Shown: positions 9,589-17,938 of the stretch, piece after piece
Numbering within the stretch: position 1 is the stretch's first letter
How the letters are laid out: each line of letters begins with the position of its first letter
Assembly (NCBI GenBank): GCA_046296195.1
Contig: JBKBLR010000004.1
Span: 62,001-126,000, forward strand
Source of the DNA: Amphiplicatus sp046296195
Lineage (GTDB): Bacteria; Pseudomonadota; Alphaproteobacteria; Caulobacterales; Parvularculaceae
Length of the DNA: 64,000 nt
Direction: 5' to 3'
Program-made: the position numbers and the translations under genes
Notes under the pieces: generated by a model
What the model was told of the DNA's origin: nothing
The model's input: only the letters and a program-made list of their open reading frames with translations
Database searches by the model: none

Positions 9589-10371
9589 ATGACGGGTTTT
9601 GATGAGGACTTCGCCGCCGACATGGACGCGCGCGGCGCGGCGCGATCGCGCACCGTCACCGTCGGCTGGACGGTGCGCGCGGCGAAGGCAGGGCTCATCT
9701 GGGCGCCGCCGGAGCCGTTCACCCGCAACGACCGCAAGGCGCCCTCGGCGAAATCGGTGCAATATTGCCCCGCAGCGGTCGAATTCGACCGGCGCCATTT
9801 TGTCGTGCCTTGCCCCTTCGATCTCACCTTGCAGTTCGAGCAGCTGCCGAACGGCCAGTTGCAGCTCAAGGACGCCGCGGGCGAGGGGTCGGCGGTGCGC
9901 CCGACGGGGCTGCGCGACATCGTCGTCCTTCATCCGCAGAGCGAATGGCGCGATCCGGCGCGGCCCGTCATCCAGATCGTCGCGCCCTACATCTTCATCG
10001 CGGACGAGCCGTGTTACGTCGTGCAAACTCCGCCTTACCTGCACTATTTGCCGACGCCGCGGCCCGGCGTTCAGGTCGGCGGGCGCTTTCCGGTTCACGT
10101 CTGGCCGCGGCCCTTGAGCTGGGGTTTTGAATGGCACGATCCGAAACAGGCTTTGCGCCTCAGACGCGGCGAGCCCTGGTTTTATGTTCATTTTGAAACC
10201 GAGAATCCGGCGGCGCGCGTCAGGCTGGTTGAAACGGAAATGACGCCGGAGCTCGAAAGCTACGTGAATTCGATCGTCGACGTGTCGAATTACGTGAACA
10301 AGACTTTTTCGCTGTTTTCCGAGGCCCAGGCGCGCAGGCCCGCAACGCTTGTAAGGCCGAAGAAATCATGA
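9589..10371 (+). CDS. Conserved protein of unknown function
   Basis: A 260-residue protein with no signal peptide or membrane helix. The centre is rich in aromatic residues and proline: APYIFIADEPCYVVQTPPYL, then HVWPRPLSWGFEWHDP and RRGEPWFYVHFETENP. This suggests a globular beta-rich fold. The last 50 residues look helical. I do not recognise a characterised family and assign no function. It lies between guaA (5-base gap) and corA (ATGA overlap), so it is co-translated with both. The oxygenase two genes downstream belongs to a type (TIGR02466) that also has no settled role. Confidence 0.75.
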   Translation: MTGFDEDFAADMDARGAARSRTVTVGWTVRAAKAGLIWAPPEPFTRNDRKAPSAKSVQYCPAAVEFDRRHFVVPCPFDLTLQFEQLPNGQLQLKDAAGEGSAVRPTGLRDIVVLHPQSEWRDPARPVIQIVAPYIFIADEPCYVVQTPPYLHYLPTPRPGVQVGGRFPVHVWPRPLSWGFEWHDPKQALRLRRGEPWFYVHFETENPAARVRLVETEMTPELESYVNSIVDVSNYVNKTFSLFSEAQARRPATLVRPKKS

Positions 10372-11420
10372 CTGACGCCTTGCTCGAAAAGACCGACATG
10401 ATCGGCCCCGCGGCGACGGGGCCGATCCATCAGGTGCGGCTCTATTCCGCGCGCGATCAGAAGCTCGTCGCGTTGCCGCCGGAGGCGGCGCGCCTTCACG
10501 AAGCGATCTGGATCGACATGCTGCGCCCTACCGGCGAGGACGAGGCCGCCGTCGAATCGGCGCTCGGCGTCGACATCCCAACCAAGGACGAGATGCAGGA
10601 GATCGAGGTCTCAAGCCGCCTTTATCTCGACGGCGAGGCGGCGTTCATGACGGCGATCGTGCTTTCGCGCACTGACGCCGACGACGCCGTCAGCGCGCCC
10701 GTCACCTTCATCCTCGCCGGGCCGCGGCTTGTGACCGTGCGATATGAGGAGCCGCGCGTCTTCACGACATTCCCGGACCGCGCGCAAAAGACCGCGATCG
10801 GCTGCGCTGACGCCGAAAGCGTGCTGATCGGCCTTCTCGAAGCGATCACGGACCGGCTCTCAGACATTCTTGAGCGCCTCGGCCTCGAGCTTGACGTCCT
10901 GTCGCGCGACATCTTCAGTCCTGAGACGCCCAAGGCCAAGAAGAGTCGCAAGCCGCGCAGCAGCGCGGACTATCAACGCATTCTCGAAACGATCGGGAGG
11001 AAATACGGGCTGGCGTCGAACATAAGGGACAGCCTCGTCACCCTGTCACGGCTTGCATCGTTCTTTCTCAATGTCGCGCAGCAGCGGCGCGCTTCGAAGG
11101 ACCTGACGGCGCGCATCAAGGCGTTCGCGCGGGACACGGACGCCTTGTCGGAACATGTCGATTCCATTTCACAGAAAATCATCTTCCTGCTCGACGCCAC
11201 GCTTGGCCTCGTCAACATTGAGCAGAATACCATCATCAAGCTCTTCTCGGTCGCCGCGGTGATATTCCTGCCGCCGACGCTCGTAGCCTCGATCTATGGA
11301 ATGAACTTTGAATTCATGCCGGAACTCAGCTGGCCGCTCGGATATCCGTTCGCGATCGGCCTCATGATCATCTCAGCGGTCGTTCCTTACCTCTTCTTCA
11401 AGCGGAAAGGATGGCTTTGA
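10368..11420 (+). CDS. corA: CorA-family divalent cation transporter
   Basis: Inner-membrane channel for Mg2+ (possibly Co2+/Ni2+), 350 residues. It has a long soluble, helix-rich N-terminal domain and two C-terminal transmembrane helices. The CorA signature Gly-Met-Asn is at 311-313 (IYGMNFEFMPEL), between the first helix (IFLPPTLVASIYG) and the second (GYPFAIGLMIISAVVPYLFF). The basic C terminus FKRKGWL is typical. The start overlaps the stop of the upstream unknown gene, and its end overlaps the oxygenase gene by 10 bases. Confidence 0.93.
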   Translation: MTDALLEKTDMIGPAATGPIHQVRLYSARDQKLVALPPEAARLHEAIWIDMLRPTGEDEAAVESALGVDIPTKDEMQEIEVSSRLYLDGEAAFMTAIVLSRTDADDAVSAPVTFILAGPRLVTVRYEEPRVFTTFPDRAQKTAIGCADAESVLIGLLEAITDRLSDILERLGLELDVLSRDIFSPETPKAKKSRKPRSSADYQRILETIGRKYGLASNIRDSLVTLSRLASFFLNVAQQRRASKDLTARIKAFARDTDALSEHVDSISQKIIFLLDATLGLVNIEQNTIIKLFSVAAVIFLPPTLVASIYGMNFEFMPELSWPLGYPFAIGLMIISAVVPYLFFKRKGWL

Positions 11421-12040
11421 GCGCGGGGGCAGGGAACATCACGCTCTTTGCGACGCCGGTCCGGCGCGCGGCGATCGCCGGCGCTGAAGCTCTCAACGCC
11501 GAGATCGAGGCGGCGGCGCTTTCCTTTGAAGCGGATGACGCGCTCGGTCGGCGCTGGTCGGCCGAGCATGGCTATGTCGGCTACACCTCCTACGGCTCGA
11601 TCCCTGACCTCGTATCGCGCGCGCCGTGCTTTGCGGCCCTCAAGAAGGCGCTCGACCGGGAAGCGTCGGCGTTCGCTGCGGCGCTCGCCCTCGACCTTGG
11701 CGGGGCGCGCCTGAAACTCGACAACATCTGGATCAATGTGATGCCGAAGGGCGGCTTTCATAGCGGGCACATTCATCCCCACAGCGTGATTTCAGGGACC
11801 TATTACGCGCGCACGCCGAGGGGCGCGGCGGCGATCCGCTTTGAGGATCCGCGCCTCGCCATGATGATGGCGGCGCCGCCGCGGCGGGAAGACGCGCCGG
11901 AGGCGCTAAAATCGTTCGTCTACTTGGCGCCTCAGGAAGGAACGGCCCTGTTCTGGGAGAGCTGGCTACGTCACGAGGTGATGCGCAACGACTCGCGCCG
12001 GCCGCGCATTTCGGTCAGCTTCAATTACCGCTGGGGCTGA
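11411..12040 (+). CDS. Putative 2-oxoglutarate/Fe(II) oxygenase (TIGR02466 type)
   Basis: A 209-residue cytoplasmic protein with the pattern of TIGR02466-type 2OG-Fe(II) oxygenases. A metal-ligand region FHSGHIHPHSVISGTYY is at about 117-133. A C-terminal block LFWESWLRHEVMRNDSRRPR carries the distal His and the 2-oxoglutarate-binding Arg, then ISVSFNYRW. The substrate is unknown; small-molecule or protein hydroxylation is possible. It overlaps the end of corA and closes the guaA operon. The short GC hairpin at 12041-12060 follows directly. Confidence 0.8.
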   Translation: MALSAGAGNITLFATPVRRAAIAGAEALNAEIEAAALSFEADDALGRRWSAEHGYVGYTSYGSIPDLVSRAPCFAALKKALDREASAFAAALALDLGGARLKLDNIWINVMPKGGFHSGHIHPHSVISGTYYARTPRGAAAIRFEDPRLAMMMAAPPRREDAPEALKSFVYLAPQEGTALFWESWLRHEVMRNDSRRPRISVSFNYRWG

Positions 12041-12060
12041 TGCGGCGCGTCAGCGCCGCA
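12041..12060. terminator. Short GC hairpin between convergent genes
   Basis: TGCGGCG/CGCCGCA form a perfect 7-bp stem with a 6-base loop exactly between the convergent stops of the oxygenase and FkbM genes. No T-run follows on either strand, so intrinsic termination is uncertain. Confidence 0.3.
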
Positions 12061-12817
12061 GCCCATAGGTCATCAGGCGCGTCCCGACCTTCTCGTCGAT
12101 AACGGCGAAGCCTTCGCGCTCGAGGATGGCGCGACAGGCGCCGTCCGTGCGTGCGCCGGCCCGTTCCGGGCCGGTGTCGAGCGCAACGCCGCGAACGAGC
12201 GGCCAGGCGACGCCGACGCCTTCAAGGACCTCAGGCTCGGCGCCTTCCGCATCGCACTTGATGAGGTCGATGCGCGGCAGCCCGAGCGTGCGGGAAAGGC
12301 TCGCGACCGTCACGGCCTGCTTCCTCACCTTGGGGCCTTCGGCGAAGACGGAGGAATCGGCGCGCGCGGGGGCCAGCGCAAACTCGATCGCGCCATCAGA
12401 TTTCCAGATCACGGCGTCATGGGCCTCAGCGTTCGCAAGGCGGGCGATATTGCGCCGAAGGCAGGCGAATACATCAGGGTCGGGTTCGAAGCAGTGCACG
12501 CGCGCGCCGTAGCGGGCGCAGACATGCGCGAACTCGCCGGCGTTGGCGCCGACATCGAGGACGACGCTGTCCGCCGAGAGCCGGAAATACTGGTTGACGC
12601 CATATTCGCGCTCCAGCCGGTCGAGGCGCGCCTGCCATCCCTTCCGGTAGAGTTTCCACCGCAGGGCGGAAGGGACCGAAATGCGCTCACCTTCGACATG
12701 GATGAAAACGCCCTCCGCCGACTCTTCAAGCCGGACGCGCACATTGCCGCCGATTTTAAGGGCCGCAAGGGCGTCCTGTCGGAGAAGTTTCAGGCGTTGG
12801 CCGGGCGAAAGCTGCAT
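12050..12817 (-). CDS. FkbM-family methyltransferase
   Basis: A probable SAM-dependent O-methyltransferase of 255 residues. The SAM-binding motif VLDVGANAGEFAHVC is at about 100-114 and FEPDPDVFACLRRNIARL follows. The FkbM C-terminal block has GLPRIDLIKCDAEGAEPEVL with the conserved DxEG. Residues 1-90 precede the fold and include a predicted basic segment. The family acts on varied sugars and small molecules, so no substrate can be given. It is transcribed alone, convergent with the guaA operon and divergent from the DUF2855 gene. Confidence 0.85.
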   Translation of the reverse strand: MQLSPGQRLKLLRQDALAALKIGGNVRVRLEESAEGVFIHVEGERISVPSALRWKLYRKGWQARLDRLEREYGVNQYFRLSADSVVLDVGANAGEFAHVCARYGARVHCFEPDPDVFACLRRNIARLANAEAHDAVIWKSDGAIEFALAPARADSSVFAEGPKVRKQAVTVASLSRTLGLPRIDLIKCDAEGAEPEVLEGVGVAWPLVRGVALDTGPERAGARTDGACRAILEREGFAVIDEKVGTRLMTYGLRR

Positions 12818-12889
12818 GAAGGGATTTTACCCGCGACAAGGCCGCTATAGGGATTCGCCGGCGATAAGTCACCTGACAGCGAGGACGCC

Positions 12890-13969
12890 TTGACCCGAAC
12901 GACGATCTTGGAAGTCAACCGCGGCGATCTCGGCGAGACGCGTCTTGCGCAGGGCGACGCGCCTGAGCTGAGCGACGGCGCGATTTTGGTCAAGATCGAT
13001 CGCTTCGCGCTAACCGCCAACAACGTGACTTACGGGGTCGTCGGAGAGAAGATCGGCTACTGGAATTTTTTCCCGGCGCCGAAGGGCTGGGGCGTCATCC
13101 CGGTGTGGGGCTTTGCTGACGTCGTCGCCTCCCGCGCCGAGGGCGTCAAGGAAGGCGAACGGCTTTACGGCTATTTTCCGATGGGAACGCATCTTCACAT
13201 GACGCCTGGAAAACAGTCCGCCGAACGCCTCATCGACGCAAGCGCGCACCGCGCGAGCCTGCCGCCCGTTTACAATTCCTATGCGCGCGTCGCGGCCGAT
13301 GACGCTGACGACCGCGCGCTCGATGACCTGCGCGCGCTGCTCTTCCCGCTCTATGCGACGTCCTATTGCCTCTATGACTTCCTTGTCGACAATAACTGGT
13401 TCGGGGCTCAGCAGGTCGTCATCGTCAGCGCCTCGTCGAAGACGGCGATCGGACTTGCCTATGCGCTGGCGGGCGGTGAGGCGGCGCCGCCGACCGTCGC
13501 GCTCACGTCTGCGCGCAACAAGGCGATGGTGGAGGCCCTTGGCCTTTACAACGCCGTCGTCACCTATGATGCGATGGAGGCGATCGATGCGACAAGGCCG
13601 ACCGTCATCGTCGACATGTCGGGGAACGGCGCCGTTTTGTCGGCGCTGCACGCGCGGCTCGGGGAGAAAATGCGCTACTGCTCGAATGTCGGCGTCACCC
13701 ACTATCAAGAGAATACGATGGGCGCGGGCTTCATCCGCGAACGCAGCGCGATGTTCTTCGCGCCGGGCCACATCCAGAAGCGCGCGAAAGAGTGGGGTCC
13801 TGGCGTCTTCGACCGCAAGGCGTTCGGGTTCTGGCGCGACGCGGCCCTTCGGAGCCGCGGCTGGCTGAAGATCGAGCGCGTGAAAGGCCCGGCGGCGATG
13901 GAGGAAGCGTTTCACCGCGTGCGCAAGGGCGAGGCGGGTCCCGATTCAGGGCTCATCATCGAACCCTGA
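12890..13969 (+). CDS. DUF2855 family protein (medium-chain dehydrogenase-like)
   Basis: A 359-residue protein of the DUF2855 family, built like a zinc-free medium-chain dehydrogenase/reductase. The N-terminal GroES-like part has AILVKIDRFALTANNVTYGV and VIPVWGFADVV. The Rossmann-like part has QQVVIVSASSKTAIGLAYAL and VIVDMSGNG. The start codon is TTG at 12890; no ATG fits the conserved N terminus. The reaction is unknown. It converges on mlaF with a 7-bp GC hairpin at 13969-13988 between them. Confidence 0.85.
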   Translation: MTRTTILEVNRGDLGETRLAQGDAPELSDGAILVKIDRFALTANNVTYGVVGEKIGYWNFFPAPKGWGVIPVWGFADVVASRAEGVKEGERLYGYFPMGTHLHMTPGKQSAERLIDASAHRASLPPVYNSYARVAADDADDRALDDLRALLFPLYATSYCLYDFLVDNNWFGAQQVVIVSASSKTAIGLAYALAGGEAAPPTVALTSARNKAMVEALGLYNAVVTYDAMEAIDATRPTVIVDMSGNGAVLSALHARLGEKMRYCSNVGVTHYQENTMGAGFIRERSAMFFAPGHIQKRAKEWGPGVFDRKAFGFWRDAALRSRGWLKIERVKGPAAMEEAFHRVRKGEAGPDSGLIIEP

Positions 13970-13988
13970 CGGGCGTCACCGCGCCCGT
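13969..13988. terminator. Short GC hairpin between convergent genes
   Basis: ACGGGCG/CGCCCGT make a 7-bp stem with a 6-base loop over the adjoining ends of the DUF2855 and mlaF genes. It has no T-tract, so it is only a possible bidirectional terminator or stability element. Confidence 0.25.
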
Positions 13989-14755
13989 AGCGCCATCTTG
14001 ATCGGGCCGTCCGCTCGGCCGTTGACGAATTGGTCGACGTAAGGATCGCCGGAGTCGCTGATCGCGTCGGCCGGTCCGCGCCAGATGATGCGCCCCTCAT
14101 GCAGCATCGCGATCTCATCGGCGATCCTGCGGGCGGAATTCATGTCATGCGTGATGGAGACGGCGGTCGCGCCGGTCTCCCGCACGCTGTCGACGATGAG
14201 GTTGTTGATGACGTCTGCGGTGATGGGATCAAGCCCCGTCGTCGGCTCGTCGAAAAAGAGAATCGAGGGTTCGGCGGCGATCGCGCGGGCGAGCGCGACG
14301 CGCTTTTGCATGCCGCCGGAAAGCTCCGACGGCGACATCGCGGCGACTTCGGGCGGCAGGCCGACCTTGGCGAGGCATTCGATCGCGCGGGCGCGCGCCG
14401 CCGCGGCGCCTTTGCGTTCGCCATAGATCAGGCGGAACGCGACGTTTTCCCAGACCTTCAGGCTGTCGAACAGCGCCGCGCCCTGAAAGAGCATGCCGAT
14501 CTGGCGGGTGCGCCGACGCCGCTCGAAGGCCGATCCTTTGAGGACATTGACCCCGTCGATGAGGATCTCCCCGCCGTCGGCCGGGATGATGCCGAGAATG
14601 CACTTCAGGAGGACCGATTTCCCGGTTCCCGACGCGCCGATGACGACGAGTGATTTGCCGGCGTCGAGATCAAGATCGACGCCGTTGAGAACGGCTTTCG
14701 TGCCGAAGGATTTCTTCAGGCCACGGATGGAAATCTTCGCCTCGCGCCCGCTCAT
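13976..14755 (-). CDS. mlaF: ABC transporter ATP-binding protein, MlaF type
   Basis: Cytoplasmic ATPase of a lipid-transport (Mla/Mkl-type) ABC system. In its 259 residues are Walker A GASGTGKSVLLK, Q-loop FQGAALFDSL, signature LSGGMQKRVALARAI and Walker B ILFFDEPTTGLDPI. FDSLKVWENVAFRL and TGATAVSITHDM are typical of MlaF-like ATPases. The permease mlaE lies two bases upstream in the same direction. No mlaD substrate-binding gene follows; the next gene is convergent. Confidence 0.9.
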   Translation of the reverse strand: MSGREAKISIRGLKKSFGTKAVLNGVDLDLDAGKSLVVIGASGTGKSVLLKCILGIIPADGGEILIDGVNVLKGSAFERRRRTRQIGMLFQGAALFDSLKVWENVAFRLIYGERKGAAAARARAIECLAKVGLPPEVAAMSPSELSGGMQKRVALARAIAAEPSILFFDEPTTGLDPITADVINNLIVDSVRETGATAVSITHDMNSARRIADEIAMLHEGRIIWRGPADAISDSGDPYVDQFVNGRADGPIKMALRAR

Positions 14756-14756
14756 G

Positions 14757-15533
14757 TCACAAGTCCACGAAGAGCGAAGTCATGACGTAGTTCGAAGCGA
14801 GGATCGCCACCGCCGAGGCGACGACCGCCGAGCGCGTCGCTTCGCCGACCCCTTGCGCGCCGCCACGGCTTTTGTAGCCGTAATAGCAGCCCATCACCGA
14901 AATCAGGAAGCCGAACACGGCGGCTTTGATAAGGCCTGATCCGACGTCGTCGGCGGTGATGAACTGGTCGATGTTGCGGACGTAGGTCGCGCCCTCGAAG
15001 CCTAGCGCGTAAACCGCGACGAGCCAGCCGCCGAGGATGCCGATGAGATCGGCGATGAGCACCAGAAAAGGCAGCATCAGCGTGGTTGCGAGAATGCGCG
15101 GCGAGACGAGATACTTGAAAGGATCGACGGCGAGCGTCGACATCGCGTCGATCTGGTCCGAAACGCGCATCGCGCCAAGCTCCGCCGCCATGCCGGACGA
15201 AGAGCGCCCGGCGACCATCAGCGCGGCGAAACCGGGGCCGAGCTCGCGCACGATGGAAACGGCGAGGATTTGCGGCAGGAAGGTTTCGGCGTTGAAGCGC
15301 GCCGATCCGTCGTAAATGTTGAGGGCGAGCGCGGCGCCGATGAAAATGGCGGTGAGCCCGACCACGGGCAGCGAGTTGAAGCCGATGCGAAGCGCCGCAA
15401 GCAGGAGCTCGCGCGTGTAGAAGGGGCCGGCGACCCAAGCGAAGGCGCCGCGGACCGCAAACAGGGCGATCGCGCCGATCTCGGCGAAGAGGCCGAGCGC
15501 TCCGCGGCCGATGGCGGCGACCGGATTGGTCAC
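14757..15533 (-). CDS. mlaE: MlaE-family lipid ABC transporter permease
   Basis: Inner-membrane permease of 258 residues with about five to six helices. It carries the MlaE family core VRELGPGFAALMVAGRSSSG and MAAELGAMRVSDQIDAM, and GCYYGYKSRGGAQGVGEATR near the C terminus. With MlaF it should move phospholipids between membranes. The start is GTG at 15533, overlapping the alr stop (GTGA), so alr, mlaE and mlaF are translationally linked. A hydrophobic amphipathic N-terminal helix precedes the core, as in other MlaE proteins. Confidence 0.92.
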   Translation of the reverse strand: MTNPVAAIGRGALGLFAEIGAIALFAVRGAFAWVAGPFYTRELLLAALRIGFNSLPVVGLTAIFIGAALALNIYDGSARFNAETFLPQILAVSIVRELGPGFAALMVAGRSSSGMAAELGAMRVSDQIDAMSTLAVDPFKYLVSPRILATTLMLPFLVLIADLIGILGGWLVAVYALGFEGATYVRNIDQFITADDVGSGLIKAAVFGFLISVMGCYYGYKSRGGAQGVGEATRSAVVASAVAILASNYVMTSLFVDL

Positions 15534-16657
15534 GGTGGATTCCCCTCAACGCCGGCGAAGAAGTAGCGGCGCTCCACCCGTCCGCCAAGGGCGCCGGCGC
15601 CGCGCGGGCGCGACAATCCGCCGACGGCGGTCAGAAGTTCATAGCCGATCGTACCGCAGCGCGCCGCCTGGTCATCGATCGACAGCGCCGGACCGAAGAA
15701 TTCGGCCCGGTCGCCGACGGCGAGGGAGGTTGGCGCGGTCGTCGCGTCGAGAACGATGAGGTCCATCGAGACGCGCCCCACGATCGAGCAGCGCGCGCCG
15801 CCGATCAGCGCCGTTCCCCTGTTGGAGGCGCTGCGCGGGAAACCATCGCCATAGCCGAGCGAGACGACGGCGAGGCGCATCCGCCGCGGCGCCTTGAAGG
15901 TCGCGCCATAGCCGACGGTCTCGCCGGCGGCGATGTCGCGCGTCTGGATGACGGGCGCGGTCAGCGTGGCGACCGGCGACAGCCCGCTGACGGGCGCGTC
16001 ATGCGGATTGACGCCGTAGAGCCCGACACCAAGACGCACCATGTCATAGGCGTAGCGCGCGCCGAAGAGCGCGCCGCCGGACGAGGAGAGGCTTCGCTTG
16101 GCCGACGGGAATAGCGCCGCCGCCTCTTCGAAATCTCGCCGCTGGCGCTCATTCATGGCGCTCGTCTCATCAGACGCGCAGGCAAGATGGCTTATCACCA
16201 GCGTCACGCCGAGATTGCCGATCGAACGCGCCGCCGCGACGTCGTTCGCCGGCAGGCCGAGGCGGTTCATGCCGGTGTCGACATGAAGCGCGGCCGCCGC
16301 GCCGGGCGCCGCCTCCGCCCATAGCCGGGCCTGCTCCAGTGAATTGAGCACGGGCGTCAAGCGATGCGCGCGATGAACGGCGACCGTATCGGGAAACGGG
16401 CCGTTGAAGACATAGATCGCCGGCTCATCGCCGAGCGCGGACCGGAGCGCGGCGCCTTCTTCGGAATAGGCGACGAAAAAAGTGCGGCAGCCGGCTTCGG
16501 CGATAAGCGTTCGCGCAACCGGCGTCGCGCCCAGCCCATAGGCGTCGCATTTGACGACGGCCGCAGGCTCGGCGCCGGGCGCTGCGGCGGCAAGGCGCCG
16601 GTAATTGGCGGCGACCGCAGATAGGTCGATGTCGAGGCGGGGATTGGCGGCGCGCAT
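15530..16657 (-). CDS. alr: Alanine racemase
   Basis: PLP enzyme making D-alanine for peptidoglycan. In its 375 residues, PLP Lys36 is in AAVVKCDAYGLGA; the usual AxAYG has Cys and Asp here. The conserved HVDTGMNRLGLP and the catalytic Tyr region ETVGYGATFKAPRRMRLA are present, and GYGDGFPRSASNRG and CSIVGRVSMDLIVLDAT follow. The gene is 78 bases downstream of a cell-wall muramidase gene (namZ type) and overlaps mlaE, so the block is envelope-related. Confidence 0.94.
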   Translation of the reverse strand: MRAANPRLDIDLSAVAANYRRLAAAAPGAEPAAVVKCDAYGLGATPVARTLIAEAGCRTFFVAYSEEGAALRSALGDEPAIYVFNGPFPDTVAVHRAHRLTPVLNSLEQARLWAEAAPGAAAALHVDTGMNRLGLPANDVAAARSIGNLGVTLVISHLACASDETSAMNERQRRDFEEAAALFPSAKRSLSSSGGALFGARYAYDMVRLGVGLYGVNPHDAPVSGLSPVATLTAPVIQTRDIAAGETVGYGATFKAPRRMRLAVVSLGYGDGFPRSASNRGTALIGGARCSIVGRVSMDLIVLDATTAPTSLAVGDRAEFFGPALSIDDQAARCGTIGYELLTAVGGLSRPRGAGALGGRVERRYFFAGVEGNPP

Positions 16658-16717
16658 TCAGGGACGAAGCCTTACGAACCCGCCCGCAATACGGGGTTTT
16701 GCGGGTCGAACCAAGGC

Positions 16718-16747
16718 GCGTCAGTAGTGGAGGCGTCAGTAGTGAAG
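16718..16747. repeat. 15-bp tandem duplication spanning the namZ stop codon
   Basis: GCGTCAGTAGTGGAG (16718-16732) is followed directly by GCGTCAGTAGTGAAG (16733-16747), 14 of 15 identical. Read on the reverse strand, the duplicated unit is the last codons and stop of the namZ-type gene (His-Tyr-stop). A second in-frame copy of the same stop therefore lies 15 bases downstream. It looks like a small replication-slippage duplication. Confidence 0.85.
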
Positions 16748-17938
16748 GCAGGCGCGGCGCTCCTCGCGCCAGCGCTCCTCGTCCGGCAGCGTCAGCGCGT
16801 CAAGGTCGCCCGGCGCGGCGGCCTTGTCATCGACCCAGTTGCGCAAATCGGGGCCGCCATTGATGACGTCGATCGCCAGCTTGCCGGTTTCATATTCATA
16901 AGGAAAATCGCGCCAGAGGTCGTAATCCGGATAGAGCCGACGGATCGCCTTGAAAGCGAGCGCCTGAAGCCGCCAGGGGCGGAAGGCGTCGTGGTCGTAG
17001 CTCCCTGCTTCGGTGTGGATCTGGACCCCGGCGCACAGCTCGCCGGCATGTTTGTGAAAAGTCGGCTCGAACCAGCAGTCGCGCAGGACGCAGCCATTCG
17101 TCCAATCCGGCGCAAGGGCGCGCATCTCGGCGATCACGCGCCGCGCGTCGATGTCGGGCGCGCCGAACAGTTCGAGGGGCCGTGTCGTCCCGCGTCCTTC
17201 TGACAGCGTCGCGCCTTCGAGCATCACCGTCCCGGCGTAGGCGCGGGCCATGAAGACGTTGGGCGCATTGGGGCTGGGGTTCACCCAGACGCGCGCGCCG
17301 AGCGGCCAGCCGAAGCCTGGCCCGTCGTCCGGGCGCCAGCCTTCCATCGCGATCATCCGGTAATCGACGTCGAGCTTCAGCACACGGATGAACCAATGTC
17401 CGAGCTCTCCGAGCGTCAGCCCGTGGCGCATCGGCATCGCGCCGGCGCCGACGAAGCTCTCCCAGCCGGGGCGCAGCATCAGCCCTTCGATCGGCCTCCC
17501 GACCGGGTTCGGACGGTCAAGCACCCAGACGGATTTCCCGTGTTTCGCCGCGGCTTCGAGCACATAGCGAAGCGTCGTGACGAAGGTGTAGATGCGGCAG
17601 CCGAGATCTTGCAGGTCGACGAGAAGGACGTCGAACGTCTCCATCATCGCGTCGGTCGGGCGGCGAACGGTTCCGTATAGGCTGAAGACGGGGATTCCAT
17701 GAACCGGATCGATGAAATCCGGCGACTCGATCATATTGTCTTGCTTGTCGCCCCTCAGGCCGTGTTGCGGTCCGAAGGCGGCTGTCAGCTTCACATCGCC
17801 GAGACTGCCGAGCGCGTCGAGCGCGTGCGTCAGGTCAGCGGTGACGGAGGCGGGATGGGCGAGCAATGCGACACGCTTTCCGGCGAGCGGCGCGCGCAAG
17901 GATTTGTCGTCGATCAGCCGGTCAATGCCGAATTTCAT
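16736..17938 (-). CDS. namZ: DUF1343 protein, exo-beta-N-acetylmuramidase (NamZ, GH171) type
   Basis: A 400-residue member of DUF1343, the family of Bacillus NamZ, which removes N-acetylmuramic acid from peptidoglycan fragment ends. Conserved blocks are RVALLAHPASVTADLTHALD, FGPQHGLRGDKQDNM, VHGIPVFSLYG, LVDLQDLGCRIYTFVTTL and VWVLDRPNPVGR, then ATLSEGRGTTRPLELFGAP. No convincing signal peptide is visible, which fits a cytosolic recycling role, although other members are exported. It overlaps the DOMON-like gene (ATGA) and lies upstream of alr, so wall recycling is plausible. NamZ activity is inferred from the family. Confidence 0.82.
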   Translation of the reverse strand: MKFGIDRLIDDKSLRAPLAGKRVALLAHPASVTADLTHALDALGSLGDVKLTAAFGPQHGLRGDKQDNMIESPDFIDPVHGIPVFSLYGTVRRPTDAMMETFDVLLVDLQDLGCRIYTFVTTLRYVLEAAAKHGKSVWVLDRPNPVGRPIEGLMLRPGWESFVGAGAMPMRHGLTLGELGHWFIRVLKLDVDYRMIAMEGWRPDDGPGFGWPLGARVWVNPSPNAPNVFMARAYAGTVMLEGATLSEGRGTTRPLELFGAPDIDARRVIAEMRALAPDWTNGCVLRDCWFEPTFHKHAGELCAGVQIHTEAGSYDHDAFRPWRLQALAFKAIRRLYPDYDLWRDFPYEYETGKLAIDVINGGPDLRNWVDDKAAAPGDLDALTLPDEERWREERRACLHY

